Origin: an uncultured Flavobacterium sp.
GTDB lineage: Bacteria; Bacteroidota; Bacteroidia; Flavobacteriales; Flavobacteriaceae
DNA: 6,002 bases
Assembly (NCBI GenBank): GCA_946480635.1
Contig: CAMLKV010000153.1
Location: forward strand, 1-6,002
Direction: 5' to 3'
A program made the position numbers and the translations under genes. Under the pieces are notes generated by a model, which saw only the letters and a list, made by a program, of their open reading frames with translations, made no database searches and was not told the origin of the DNA. Numbering within the stretch: the first letter of the stretch is position 1; each line of letters begins with the position of its first letter. Shown piece after piece: positions 1-5,147 of this stretch.

Positions 1-1
1 C

Positions 2-823
2 TATTTTCATAAGGATTCTGTAAAATTAAAAAATAAATTACCAGTAATTATTTGGACACATGGAGGTGGTTTGATTTCAGGTGATAAAAATCAATTAAGT
101 AATTATTGCAAAATACTCGCTTCTTATGGTTACTTAGTTATATCAATAGATTATTCTATTGCTCCAGAAAAAAAATATCCAACACCAATGAGACAACTAA
201 ATAAAGCATTGGCTTATGTTTCAGCAAATTCAGAAAAATTATATGCTGATAAATCCTTTTTTGTTCTAGCAGGAGACTCTGGTGGTTCAATGATATCTGC
301 TTCCACTGCCAATATAATAACCAATCCAAATTATGCTCAAATTACCAATGTTCAACCAGGTATAAAGCCAAACCAATTGAGAGGATTACTATTGTATTGT
401 GGAATTTACGAAATAGACAACTTAAATGACAAAGGTGCTTTTGGTTCATTTCTAAAAACAGTAAAATGGGCTTATTTTGGAAAAAAAGATATATCAAATG
501 ATAATTATGCTAAAAGTGCTTCTGTTACAAACTACCTTACAAGCTCATTTCCTACAACTTTTATTTCAGCAGGCAATAATGATCCTTTACTATCTCAATC
601 TATACTTCTTTCTAAAAAACTATCATCTATAAACATATCTGTAGACACACTTTTTTATCCAAAAAATCACAATCCTGCATTAGGCCACGAATACCAGTTT
701 ACACTTGATAGAATGGGCAAAATCGCACTTAAAAGATCTATTGATTTTCTGAAAAAGATTGAAAAAAAGCCACCACCAAAAGTGGTTTCGCCCAATAGCT
801 TTCTAAATCTCCTGAAATCGTAA
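2..823 (+). CDS. Alpha/beta-hydrolase (HSL-type esterase/lipase), 5' end cut off by window
   Basis: The reading frame is open from the window edge, so the N-terminus is missing; 273 residues are visible. Numbering from the first visible codon, HGGG (20-23) is the oxyanion-hole motif of the hormone-sensitive-lipase group. It is followed by YSIAPEKKYP, matching that group's usual Y-R-L-A-P-E-x-x-x-P. The nucleophile elbow is GDSGG with Ser93 (codon 278-280), the likely catalytic Asp is Asp194 in NNDPLL (codon 581-583), and the likely His is His229 in GHEYQF (codon 686-688). The triad therefore looks complete and the enzyme is probably an active carboxylic-ester hydrolase; the substrate cannot be read from the sequence. 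An in-frame TTG at 71 lies just after HGGG and cannot be the true start. The C-terminal tail (KKPPPK and onward) is polar and probably lies outside the fold. Family assignment is firm, specificity unknown. Confidence 0.9.
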   Translation, partial: YFHKDSVKLKNKLPVIIWTHGGGLISGDKNQLSNYCKILASYGYLVISIDYSIAPEKKYPTPMRQLNKALAYVSANSEKLYADKSFFVLAGDSGGSMISASTANIITNPNYAQITNVQPGIKPNQLRGLLLYCGIYEIDNLNDKGAFGSFLKTVKWAYFGKKDISNDNYAKSASVTNYLTSSFPTTFISAGNNDPLLSQSILLSKKLSSINISVDTLFYPKNHNPALGHEYQFTLDRMGKIALKRSIDFLKKIEKKPPPKVVSPNSFLNLLKS

Positions 824-837
824 CTGATCCAAAAATC

Positions 838-870
838 TTTTTGTCCTTGCAAGAATTAGTATTAAATTTA
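838..870 (+). promoter_or_regulatory. Candidate Bacteroidota-type promoter for the SRPBCC/GNAT pair
   Basis: TTTTTG (838-843) could serve as the -33 box. It is followed after 19 bases by TAAATTTA (863-870), one mismatch from the -7 consensus TAnnTTTG. Spacing fits the flavobacterial TTG-N17-23-TAnnTTTG pattern. Transcription would start near 877, leaving a leader of about 50 nt before the ATG at 929. In such AT-rich sequence near-matches arise by chance, so this is a candidate only. Confidence 0.35.
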
Positions 871-928
871 TACAACAATCATTAGTTATTATAATAAATA
901 TTGAACTATTAAATTTAAAAAGAAAACA

Positions 929-1387
929 ATGCAAAAAATACAATTCAAAAAAGAAATAAACGCATCGGCTCAAAAGGTGTATGAAACGATGCTAGGCTTA
1001 AAAGATAAATCCACTTACGAATATTGGACAGCAACTTTTAATCCTACTTCTTCTTATGAAGGTAGTTGGGACAAAGGAAGTAAAATTCATTTTGTAGGTG
1101 TAGATGAAAACGGAAAAAAAGGTGGGATGGCTTCTGAAATTGTAGAACACCAACCGGCCAATTTTGTTTCCATTCGTCATTATGGGTTTCTAGACGGTGA
1201 TATTGAAATTACAACAGGTGAACAAGTGGAAAAATGGGCTGGCGGTCACGAAAATTACAGCTTTCAAGAAAATAACGGTATTACAACTTTAACTGTAGAC
1301 ATGGATACTATTGATGAATATTTGGAATATTTTAATGACATTTATCCAAAAGCGTTAGATAAATTAAAAGAGATTTCTGAAAAATAA
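929..1387 (+). CDS. SRPBCC / AHSA1-like (START-fold) domain protein
   Basis: A 152-residue protein that is a single SRPBCC (Bet v 1/START-like) domain, the usual length for stand-alone AHSA1-like proteins. The pattern of the fold is visible: an opening strand (IQFKKEINAS), a helix containing VYETML (17-22), an aromatic stretch EYWTATFNPTSSYEGSWDKG (31-50) before the next strands, a central strand around residues 78-86, and a long C-terminal helix (about 134-151) that would close the hydrophobic cavity. Such proteins bind small hydrophobic ligands or act as stress or chaperone-related factors; no catalytic residue points to a reaction here. There is no signal peptide, so it should be cytoplasmic. 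The ATG at 929 follows an A-rich leader, normal for this phylum. The GNAT gene starts 8 bp after its stop, suggesting one transcript. The fold is confident, the function unknown. Confidence 0.85.
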   Translation: MQKIQFKKEINASAQKVYETMLGLKDKSTYEYWTATFNPTSSYEGSWDKGSKIHFVGVDENGKKGGMASEIVEHQPANFVSIRHYGFLDGDIEITTGEQVEKWAGGHENYSFQENNGITTLTVDMDTIDEYLEYFNDIYPKALDKLKEISEK

Positions 1388-1395
1388 ATAATTGT

Positions 1396-1923
1396 ATGAC
1401 CAATTTGAACTCTCCAACTTTTTCAATTTTAACAACTGAAAGATTAACTCTCAGACAATTGTCTATAGATGATCAGCAGGATATTTTTGATTTGCGTTCT
1501 GATCCAGATGTAAACAAATACCTTGACAGAAAACCCTGTAATACAAAAGAAGACGCAATAAATTTTATCGATAAGGTTAACGAAAATATTGAAAAAAACG
1601 TTTCACTATATTGGGCAATAACCCTAACAGATACAAAAGCTTTTGTTGGTACAATTTGCTTATTTGACTTTTCAGGCGAAAAAAACAGTTGTGAAATAGG
1701 GTACGAACTTATGACAAAGTTTCAAGGACAAGGGATAATGAACGAAGCGTTACAAGTTGTAATTGATTATGTTTTCCAATCATTAGGTTTCAAAAAAATA
1801 CTTGCATTTACTCATTTCGAAAACTTAAACTCAACAAAACTTCTCACAAAATTCAATTTTGTAAAATCCCCAGAAGCAGACAATGGAAACCCTAACTTAA
1901 CTAAGTTTTATCTAACACAATAA
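1396..1923 (+). CDS. GNAT family N-acetyltransferase, RimJ/RimL type
   Basis: A 175-residue protein of the RimJ/RimL-like branch of GNAT acetyltransferases, which transfer acetyl from acetyl-CoA to an amine. Near the N-terminus, TERLTLRQLS (14-23) is the hallmark first strand of this branch. The core strand EIGYELMTKFQGQGIMNEAL (100-119) holds the acetyl-CoA pyrophosphate-binding loop, with Gly111 and Gly113 in FQGQG. It is followed by a helix and strand (KKILAFTHFENLNSTKLL, 133-150), in which the Asn-x-x-S segment is the usual second cofactor contact. The GF preceding it and the F-x-F at 153-155 are typical of the C-terminal lobe. The substrate could be a ribosomal-protein N-terminus or a small molecule; sequence alone does not say. 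The start ATG lies 8 bp after the SRPBCC stop with no Shine-Dalgarno, consistent with operon coupling. There is no recognisable terminator after the stop. Confidence 0.9.
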   Translation: MTNLNSPTFSILTTERLTLRQLSIDDQQDIFDLRSDPDVNKYLDRKPCNTKEDAINFIDKVNENIEKNVSLYWAITLTDTKAFVGTICLFDFSGEKNSCEIGYELMTKFQGQGIMNEALQVVIDYVFQSLGFKKILAFTHFENLNSTKLLTKFNFVKSPEADNGNPNLTKFYLTQ

Positions 1924-2041
1924 AATTTCTGGAGGATATCAACAAATCAAGCAGAAAAATACAATTCGGAAAACTGCTACATTGAAAACAAAGCATTTAC
2001 ACATCTGTACTATTTTCAACTTTTCTTTTCTGACTTTTCGG

Positions 2042-2049
2042 TATATTTG
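2042..2049 (+). promoter_or_regulatory. Perfect -7 box TATATTTG in the 198-bp gap before the split gene
   Basis: TATATTTG at 2042-2049 followed by CA matches the Bacteroidota -7 consensus TAnnTTTG at every fixed position. The region 17-23 bases upstream contains only T/C-rich sequence (TTTTCTTTTC at 2021-2030) and no TTG, so the -33 box is weak or absent. Transcription would begin near 2056, giving a leader of about 65 nt to the TTG start at 2122. The rest of the 1924-2121 gap shows no gene. Confidence 0.5.
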
Positions 2050-2121
2050 CAAGCAACTAAAACAGAATTTCTGCCATTTCATTAAGCAGAAAAAATTATA
2101 CAAAACCCTGAAAAAATAACC

Positions 2122-2624
2122 TTGAAATTACTAAAACCATTATTTCCAGAGAAATTTGATTACTATTCTGAAAAACCTGCGAACAGATTAAAAGCCGATA
2201 TTCAAAAACTTTTTAGCAAAACAAAAGCTGAATATTCTGGTGTTAACTTGAAAGGAAAGTTTACATCTGAATTTGAATTTACAATGACACCAAAGTTGCA
2301 ATTTATCACTATCAAGTTTTTTGAAAAGGAATTATCTTTTTAGAAGGTGAAATATATTCTGACGAATTTAAAAGAACTCGAGTGACTTTTTGGGTTAGAG
2401 CAAATTCTATTTTTTTTATTTTCTTTTTTATCTTTCTAATAGTTGGAATAACCATTCTTAACAATACTTCCAATGATGATGGAATAAGATTAGGGCTTCT
2501 TTTAACATTTGTTATACCTCTATTAAAGCTATTTGTTGCTCACATTGCCAAACAGCTAATAAAGGACCGTTTTATAAACACATTTGATTTAAAACCAATT
2601 GAAGATTCAGTTGAAGAAAAATAA
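2122..2624 (+). pseudogene. Hypothetical small membrane protein, split by an apparent -1 base frameshift
   Basis: Two adjoining frames read as one protein. The first (2122-2343) gives 73 residues ending ELSF and then TAG. The other frame is open from 2325 to the stop at 2622-2624 and continues naturally with LEGEIYSDEFKRTRVTFWV and on into the hydrophobic part. Adding one T to the T5 run at 2337-2341 joins them into about 167 residues: a soluble N-terminal half, then helix SIFFIFFFIFLIVGITIL and a second hydrophobic segment GLLLTFVIPLLKLFVAHI, then a charged tail. I recall intact proteins of this kind as uncharacterised flavobacterial hypotheticals; no function is known to me. The start is probably TTG at 2122, since no ATG is in frame after the upstream TAA at 2083. 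The GTG at 2382 lies inside the second half and is an unlikely start. Alternatives are a sequencing error or stop-provoked slippage. Confidence 0.7.
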
Positions 2625-2635
2625 AGACTGTTCGC

Positions 2636-2650
2636 AACAACACTTTTGTT
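2636..2650. terminator. Weak hairpin between convergent genes
   Basis: The 45-bp gap between the convergent stops at 2624 and 2670 contains AACAA (2636-2640) and TTGTT (2646-2650) around a 5-nt loop, followed on the plus strand by T-rich sequence (ACTTTATTCCTTT). The position is right for a terminator, but a 5-bp AT stem is weak, so this is tentative. Confidence 0.2.
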
Positions 2651-2669
2651 ACTTTATTCCTTTAACTAA

Positions 2670-3338
2670 TTATTTTTCTTCTTTCAAAATTAAAAATTTA
2701 TAGAATGTAAAATGAGAAATTCCGTAAGCTAAAATTACAATTTGATATATGGCTTCACTTTTGACATAAAATTTGTTAATGAAAAAAGCGCCAATTTGCA
2801 CAACAAACAAAATGGCGCTAATAAGTAGCCAATATCCTTTTTTATCCGAATTATTCACATAATTTATAATCGCTACGCCACCAATAAGTGATGTAAAAAA
2901 AGTATTCAAGATCCAAATATAATAGGTATTTCCCAAGCTTGAATCAACAATATCAACAACATATAAGTACAACACAAAAAAGGGAATTATCGCAATAAAT
3001 ACAGCAATTTTTGTTTGTTGTGTAATTAAATCAAAAACTAAAAAACACAGACATATCTTAAAAGATAGTGAGCAAATACTTGCTAAAAGAAAAAAATCGG
3101 TGGAGCTTAAAGTAAAAAATACTGATGCACACTGATAAAGCAGCAGCGCCATAAAATAAACTAATTGCTTCTTTTGAGAACTAACGAAGTATAAAACAAT
3201 GAGGATAGGGATTCTTAAAAACCAAAATATTTTTTCTGGTATCTCAAAACCAAACATAGATGAAAAGCTGTAAAACAATAGGTTTACAAAGTATAAAATT
3301 ATCAATACTTTTGAAAGATTGTGTAATTTCAAATCCAT
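2670..3338 (-). CDS. Polytopic membrane protein, YhhN/TMEM86-like topology without the family aspartates
   Basis: A 222-residue, very hydrophobic protein with about eight membrane segments (roughly 10-30, 36-52, 58-78, 80-103, 110-130, 138-160, 168-188, 196-217), and so an inner-membrane protein. Length, helix count and several landmarks resemble the YhhN/TMEM86 lysoplasmalogenase family: LRIPILIVLYF (41-51) where that family has K-P-L plus a hydrophobic run, AILFVVQIGAFFINKFY (175-191) where it has A-I-L-F-x-x-S-D-S, and a final helix VILAYGISHFTFYKFLI where it has a Y-x-x-A-Q helix. The family aspartates appear replaced, by Ser72 and Ile182 in my by-eye alignment, so enzymatic activity is doubtful. 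It starts at ATG (complement of 3336-3338), 58 bp from the divergent GNAT gene. Its being a distant YhhN relative is inference; its being a multi-pass membrane protein is clear. Confidence 0.8.
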   Translation of the reverse strand: MDLKLHNLSKVLIILYFVNLLFYSFSSMFGFEIPEKIFWFLRIPILIVLYFVSSQKKQLVYFMALLLYQCASVFFTLSSTDFFLLASICSLSFKICLCFLVFDLITQQTKIAVFIAIIPFFVLYLYVVDIVDSSLGNTYYIWILNTFFTSLIGGVAIINYVNNSDKKGYWLLISAILFVVQIGAFFINKFYVKSEAIYQIVILAYGISHFTFYKFLILKEEK

Positions 3339-3356
3339 TTAAAGCAGTTAATACCT

Positions 3357-3387
3357 TAAATTTACTACAATAAATTAACATTTACAA
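3357..3387 (-). promoter_or_regulatory. Candidate minus-strand promoter for the membrane protein gene
   Basis: Read on the minus strand, TTG (complement of 3385-3387) is followed after 20 bases by TAAATTTA (3357-3364), one mismatch from TAnnTTTG. Transcription would start near 3350, about a dozen bases before the ATG at 3338. TAAATTTA is palindromic, so it could also be read for the divergent gene at 3397, but no suitable -33 box was found on that side. Confidence 0.3.
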
Positions 3388-3396
3388 TAATTAATT

Positions 3397-3891
3397 ATGT
3401 CGGTCACAATTAGAAAAGCTTCAATTACAGATATGATTTCAGTTTTAGACATTGTAAACTATGAAATCGCAAACACAACTGCTATTTGGGATTATGATCT
3501 TAGAACCTTAGAAGAACAAGAAGCAATTTATATTGAAAAACTTAAAAAAGAGTTTCCTTTTTTAGTTGCCGAAATAGATGGTAAAATTGTTGGCTTCGGG
3601 ACTTATGGTACTTTTAGATTTAAAATTGGCTATCGATTTACTGTAGAACACTCTGTTTACATTCACAAAGATTTTCACGGTAATGGGATTGGCACTCTGC
3701 TACTCAAAGAATTAATTGAAATTGCCAGAAATCAAAACCTTCACACGATGATTGGGGTTATAGATTCTGAAAATCTTGGCAGTATTGCTTTTCATAAAAA
3801 ACTTGGTTTTCAAGAAGTGGGACACATAAAAGAAACTGGTTTTAAATTTGATAGATGGTTAGATTCTGTTTTTGTGCAAATTATGTTATAG
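3397..3891 (+). CDS. GNAT acetyltransferase, phosphinothricin acetyltransferase-like (Pat/MnaT type)
   Basis: A 164-residue protein, full length for the COG1247-type GNAT enzymes that include phosphinothricin and methionine-sulfone/sulfoximine acetyltransferases. Diagnostic segments in order: IRKASITDM (5-13) as the first strand; NTTAIWDYD (26-34), the family's N-T-T-A-x-W segment; GYRFTVEHSVYIH (78-90), holding the conserved Glu84 and the strand preceding the cofactor loop; HGNGIG (94-99), the acetyl-CoA pyrophosphate loop; ENLGSIAFHKKLGF (125-138); and GFKFDRWLDSVFVQ (148-161), the characteristic C-terminal G-x-K-x-x-R-W-x-D. All landmarks are intact, so it is probably active. It probably acetylates amino groups of amino-acid analogues such as methionine sulfoximine, although specificity cannot be read from the sequence and no resistance phenotype should be assumed. 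ATG at 3397 is preceded by A/T-rich leader. Its stop lies 59 bp before prmA. Confidence 0.92.
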   Translation: MSVTIRKASITDMISVLDIVNYEIANTTAIWDYDLRTLEEQEAIYIEKLKKEFPFLVAEIDGKIVGFGTYGTFRFKIGYRFTVEHSVYIHKDFHGNGIGTLLLKELIEIARNQNLHTMIGVIDSENLGSIAFHKKLGFQEVGHIKETGFKFDRWLDSVFVQIML

Positions 3892-3908
3892 TTCTTTCCG
3901 CTAGAACT
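3890..3908. repeat. Short inverted repeat after the Pat-like gene
   Basis: AGTTCT (3890-3895) and AGAACT (3903-3908) are exact reverse complements separated by 7 bases, and the first arm overlaps the TAG stop (3889-3891). No T tract follows, so it is a poor intrinsic terminator. It sits 17 bp upstream of the prmA -7 box and could instead be a binding site or chance. Confidence 0.3.
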
Positions 3909-3924
3909 GACTAAAATTAATTCT

Positions 3925-3932
3925 TACCTTTG
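3925..3932 (+). promoter_or_regulatory. -7 box TACCTTTG of the prmA-clpS promoter
   Basis: TACCTTTG followed by CA is an exact match to the Bacteroidota -7 consensus TAnnTTTG. Transcription would start near 3939, so prmA would have a leader of only about 12 nt before ATG 3951. No TTG occurs 17-23 bases upstream, so the -33 box is unclear. Confidence 0.6.
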
Positions 3933-3950
3933 CAAAAAATTAATTAATCG

Positions 3951-4787
3951 ATGCAAAATTTATATATAGGATATCATTTTGAAGTAGAACCAAAAGATTT
4001 AGGATCAGAAATTTTAATTGCCGAATTAGGAGAACTTCCTTTTGACAGTTTTATTGAAACAGAAAATGGTTTCTCTGCTTATATTACGAAGGAAAATTGG
4101 ACAGAAACTATTTTAGACGATATTTATATTTTAAACAATCCTGAGTTTAAGATAAGTTATACCATCGAAGAAATTGAGCAAAAAAACTGGAATTCCGAGT
4201 GGGAAAAAAACTTTGACCCAATTGATGTTGATGGCTTATGTCATGTTCGCGCACCATTTCACCCAAAAACAGAGGCCAAATACGATATTGTAATTGAACC
4301 AAAAATGAGTTTTGGCACAGGTCATCATGAAACTACACATATGATGATTCAGCACTTATTGGAAATGGATGTTGAAGGAATGAAAACTCTTGATATGGGA
4401 TGCGGTACAGCAATTTTAGCAATTTTAGCAGAAATGAAAGGTGCCCAACCAATTGATGCTATTGATATTGACAACTGGTGTTATTTAAATTCGATAGAAA
4501 ATGCTGAAAGAAATGATTGTAAGCACATTTCTGTTTATGAAGGAGATGCATCACTTTTAGCTGGTAAAAAATATGATTTAATTATTGCTAATATTAACAG
4601 AAACATATTATTAAACGATATGCAAACCTATGTGGATTGCTTAAACCCTAATGGTGTTATTTTATTTAGTGGTTTTTATGAACAAGACATACCTTATATA
4701 GATGCTTCTTGTACAGAAAAAGGGTTAACTTTTGTTAAAAAAATAAACCGAAACAACTGGGTATCATTAAAATATGTAAATTCGTAG
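3951..4787 (+). CDS. prmA: Ribosomal protein L11 methyltransferase PrmA
   Basis: A 278-residue, SAM-dependent methyltransferase that methylates ribosomal protein L11 (in E. coli trimethylating the N-terminal amine and two lysines). The N-terminal part (about 1-65) matches the small L11-recognition domain. A linker with the family-typical NWNSEWEKNFDP (79-90) follows. Then come EPKMSFGTGHHETTHMM (116-132), the most diagnostic PrmA block, whose F-G-T-G-x-H-x-T-T lines the SAM and substrate site; LDMGCGTAILAI (147-158), SAM motif I; the acidic AIDIDNW (170-176), which binds the SAM ribose; and IANINRNILL (212-221), the N-I-x-x-N motif near the catalytic site. The length is slightly below E. coli PrmA (293), as I recall for Bacteroidota. 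ATG 3951 follows an exact -7 box and the first residues align with the domain start. clpS begins 23 nt after its stop, probably on the same transcript. Confidence 0.97.
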   Translation: MQNLYIGYHFEVEPKDLGSEILIAELGELPFDSFIETENGFSAYITKENWTETILDDIYILNNPEFKISYTIEEIEQKNWNSEWEKNFDPIDVDGLCHVRAPFHPKTEAKYDIVIEPKMSFGTGHHETTHMMIQHLLEMDVEGMKTLDMGCGTAILAILAEMKGAQPIDAIDIDNWCYLNSIENAERNDCKHISVYEGDASLLAGKKYDLIIANINRNILLNDMQTYVDCLNPNGVILFSGFYEQDIPYIDASCTEKGLTFVKKINRNNWVSLKYVNS

Positions 4788-4810
4788 TTAAGTAAATATA
4801 TCTATATTAA

Positions 4811-5086
4811 ATGGCTACGATTGAAAAAACACAAGAACAAGTAGATGTACTGGAGTTGGTTGCTACCAACCATGAAATTATTTTATACAACGACGACGTA
4901 AATACTTTTGATCACGTAATAGATACTTTGATACGAGTTTGTAATCATGATGATCTTCAAGCTGAACAATGTGCTTTATTGGTTCATTATACGGGAAAAT
5001 GCGGTGTTAAAACGGGTTCTTTTGACGATTTAAAACCGCAATGCAGCGCATTATTAGATGCTGGTTTAAGTGCTGAAATTATTTAA
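4811..5086 (+). CDS. clpS: ClpS, ATP-dependent Clp protease adaptor
   Basis: A 91-residue adaptor that delivers proteins with destabilising N-termini (N-degrons) to the ClpA/ClpC-ClpP protease. After a short acidic, probably flexible N-terminal tail (1-21) comes the core: EIILYNDDVNTFDHVIDTLI (22-41), with the NDD (27-29) that grips the substrate alpha-amine, then a helix rich in Ala/Gln/Cys (about 50-57), VHYTGK (58-63), with His59 equivalent to E. coli His66, and the C-terminal DDLKP...LLDAGLSAEI. Relative to E. coli, the gatekeeper Met40 position is Phe33 and Thr38 is Asn31, so the pocket differs; the layout otherwise matches Bacteroidota ClpS as I remember it. The start at ATG 4811 gives the normal short tail. 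It is 23 nt downstream of prmA, without an obvious promoter of its own, and followed immediately by a perfect inverted repeat. Confidence 0.96.
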   Translation: MATIEKTQEQVDVLELVATNHEIILYNDDVNTFDHVIDTLIRVCNHDDLQAEQCALLVHYTGKCGVKTGSFDDLKPQCSALLDAGLSAEII

Positions 5087-5102
5087 CAAATTATTTGTTA
5101 AA
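5082..5102. terminator. Perfect AT-rich inverted repeat at the clpS stop; possible terminator or operator
   Basis: Arms TTTAACAAAT (5082-5091) and ATTTGTTAAA (5093-5102) are exact reverse complements around a single base, and the clpS stop codon TAA (5084-5086) lies in the first arm. With a 5-nt loop an 8-bp stem would remain, mostly A-T, without a clean T tract afterwards, so terminator strength is doubtful. The second arm overlaps the candidate -33 box of the next promoter, so a regulator binding site is equally possible. Confidence 0.45.
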
Positions 5103-5124
5103 CGTTAAATTCTCCATATCTTTC
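5094..5124 (+). promoter_or_regulatory. Candidate promoter of the AGMO-like oxygenase gene
   Basis: TTTG (5094-5097) is followed after 19 bases by TATCTTTC (5117-5124), one mismatch from TAnnTTTG. The spacing is that of the Bacteroides/Flavobacterium consensus. Transcription would start near 5131, about 17 nt before ATG 5148. The -33 box lies inside the right arm of the inverted repeat at 5082-5102. Confidence 0.45.
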
Positions 5125-5147
5125 ACTTTTAAATTTCTAAAGTAAAT

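Noticed and set aside
772..786. Small hairpin ACCAC / GTGGT
   Set aside because: It lies inside the coding region of the hydrolase, 35 bp before the stop, with a 5-bp stem and no T tract, so it is not a credible terminator.
830..843. Inverted repeat CAAAAA / TTTTTG just after the hydrolase stop
   Set aside because: The 2-nt spacer leaves no room for a loop and the arms are homopolymer runs, expected by chance in AT-rich DNA.
667..852. Minus-strand open frame of 61 codons
   Set aside because: It lies antisense to the end of the hydrolase gene, whose triad histidine and C-terminus are clear; its translation shows no domain.
998..1180. Minus-strand open frame of 60 codons
   Set aside because: Fully antisense to the SRPBCC gene, which has a recognisable fold; no start signal or domain.
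1931..1935. GGAGG, resembling a strong Shine-Dalgarno
   Set aside because: No start codon with an open frame follows at a useful distance, and this phylum rarely uses such sites.
1949..2094. Two near-copies of AAGCAGAAAAA about 135 bp apart, considered as a CRISPR or direct-repeat pair
   Set aside because: Only two low-complexity copies at one spacing; no array and no duplicated flanks.
2382..2624. Independent 80-residue gene starting at GTG 2382
   Set aside because: Its frame extends upstream to 2325 with protein-like sequence that continues the preceding half-gene; there is no separate promoter or initiation region, so a frameshifted single gene explains it better.
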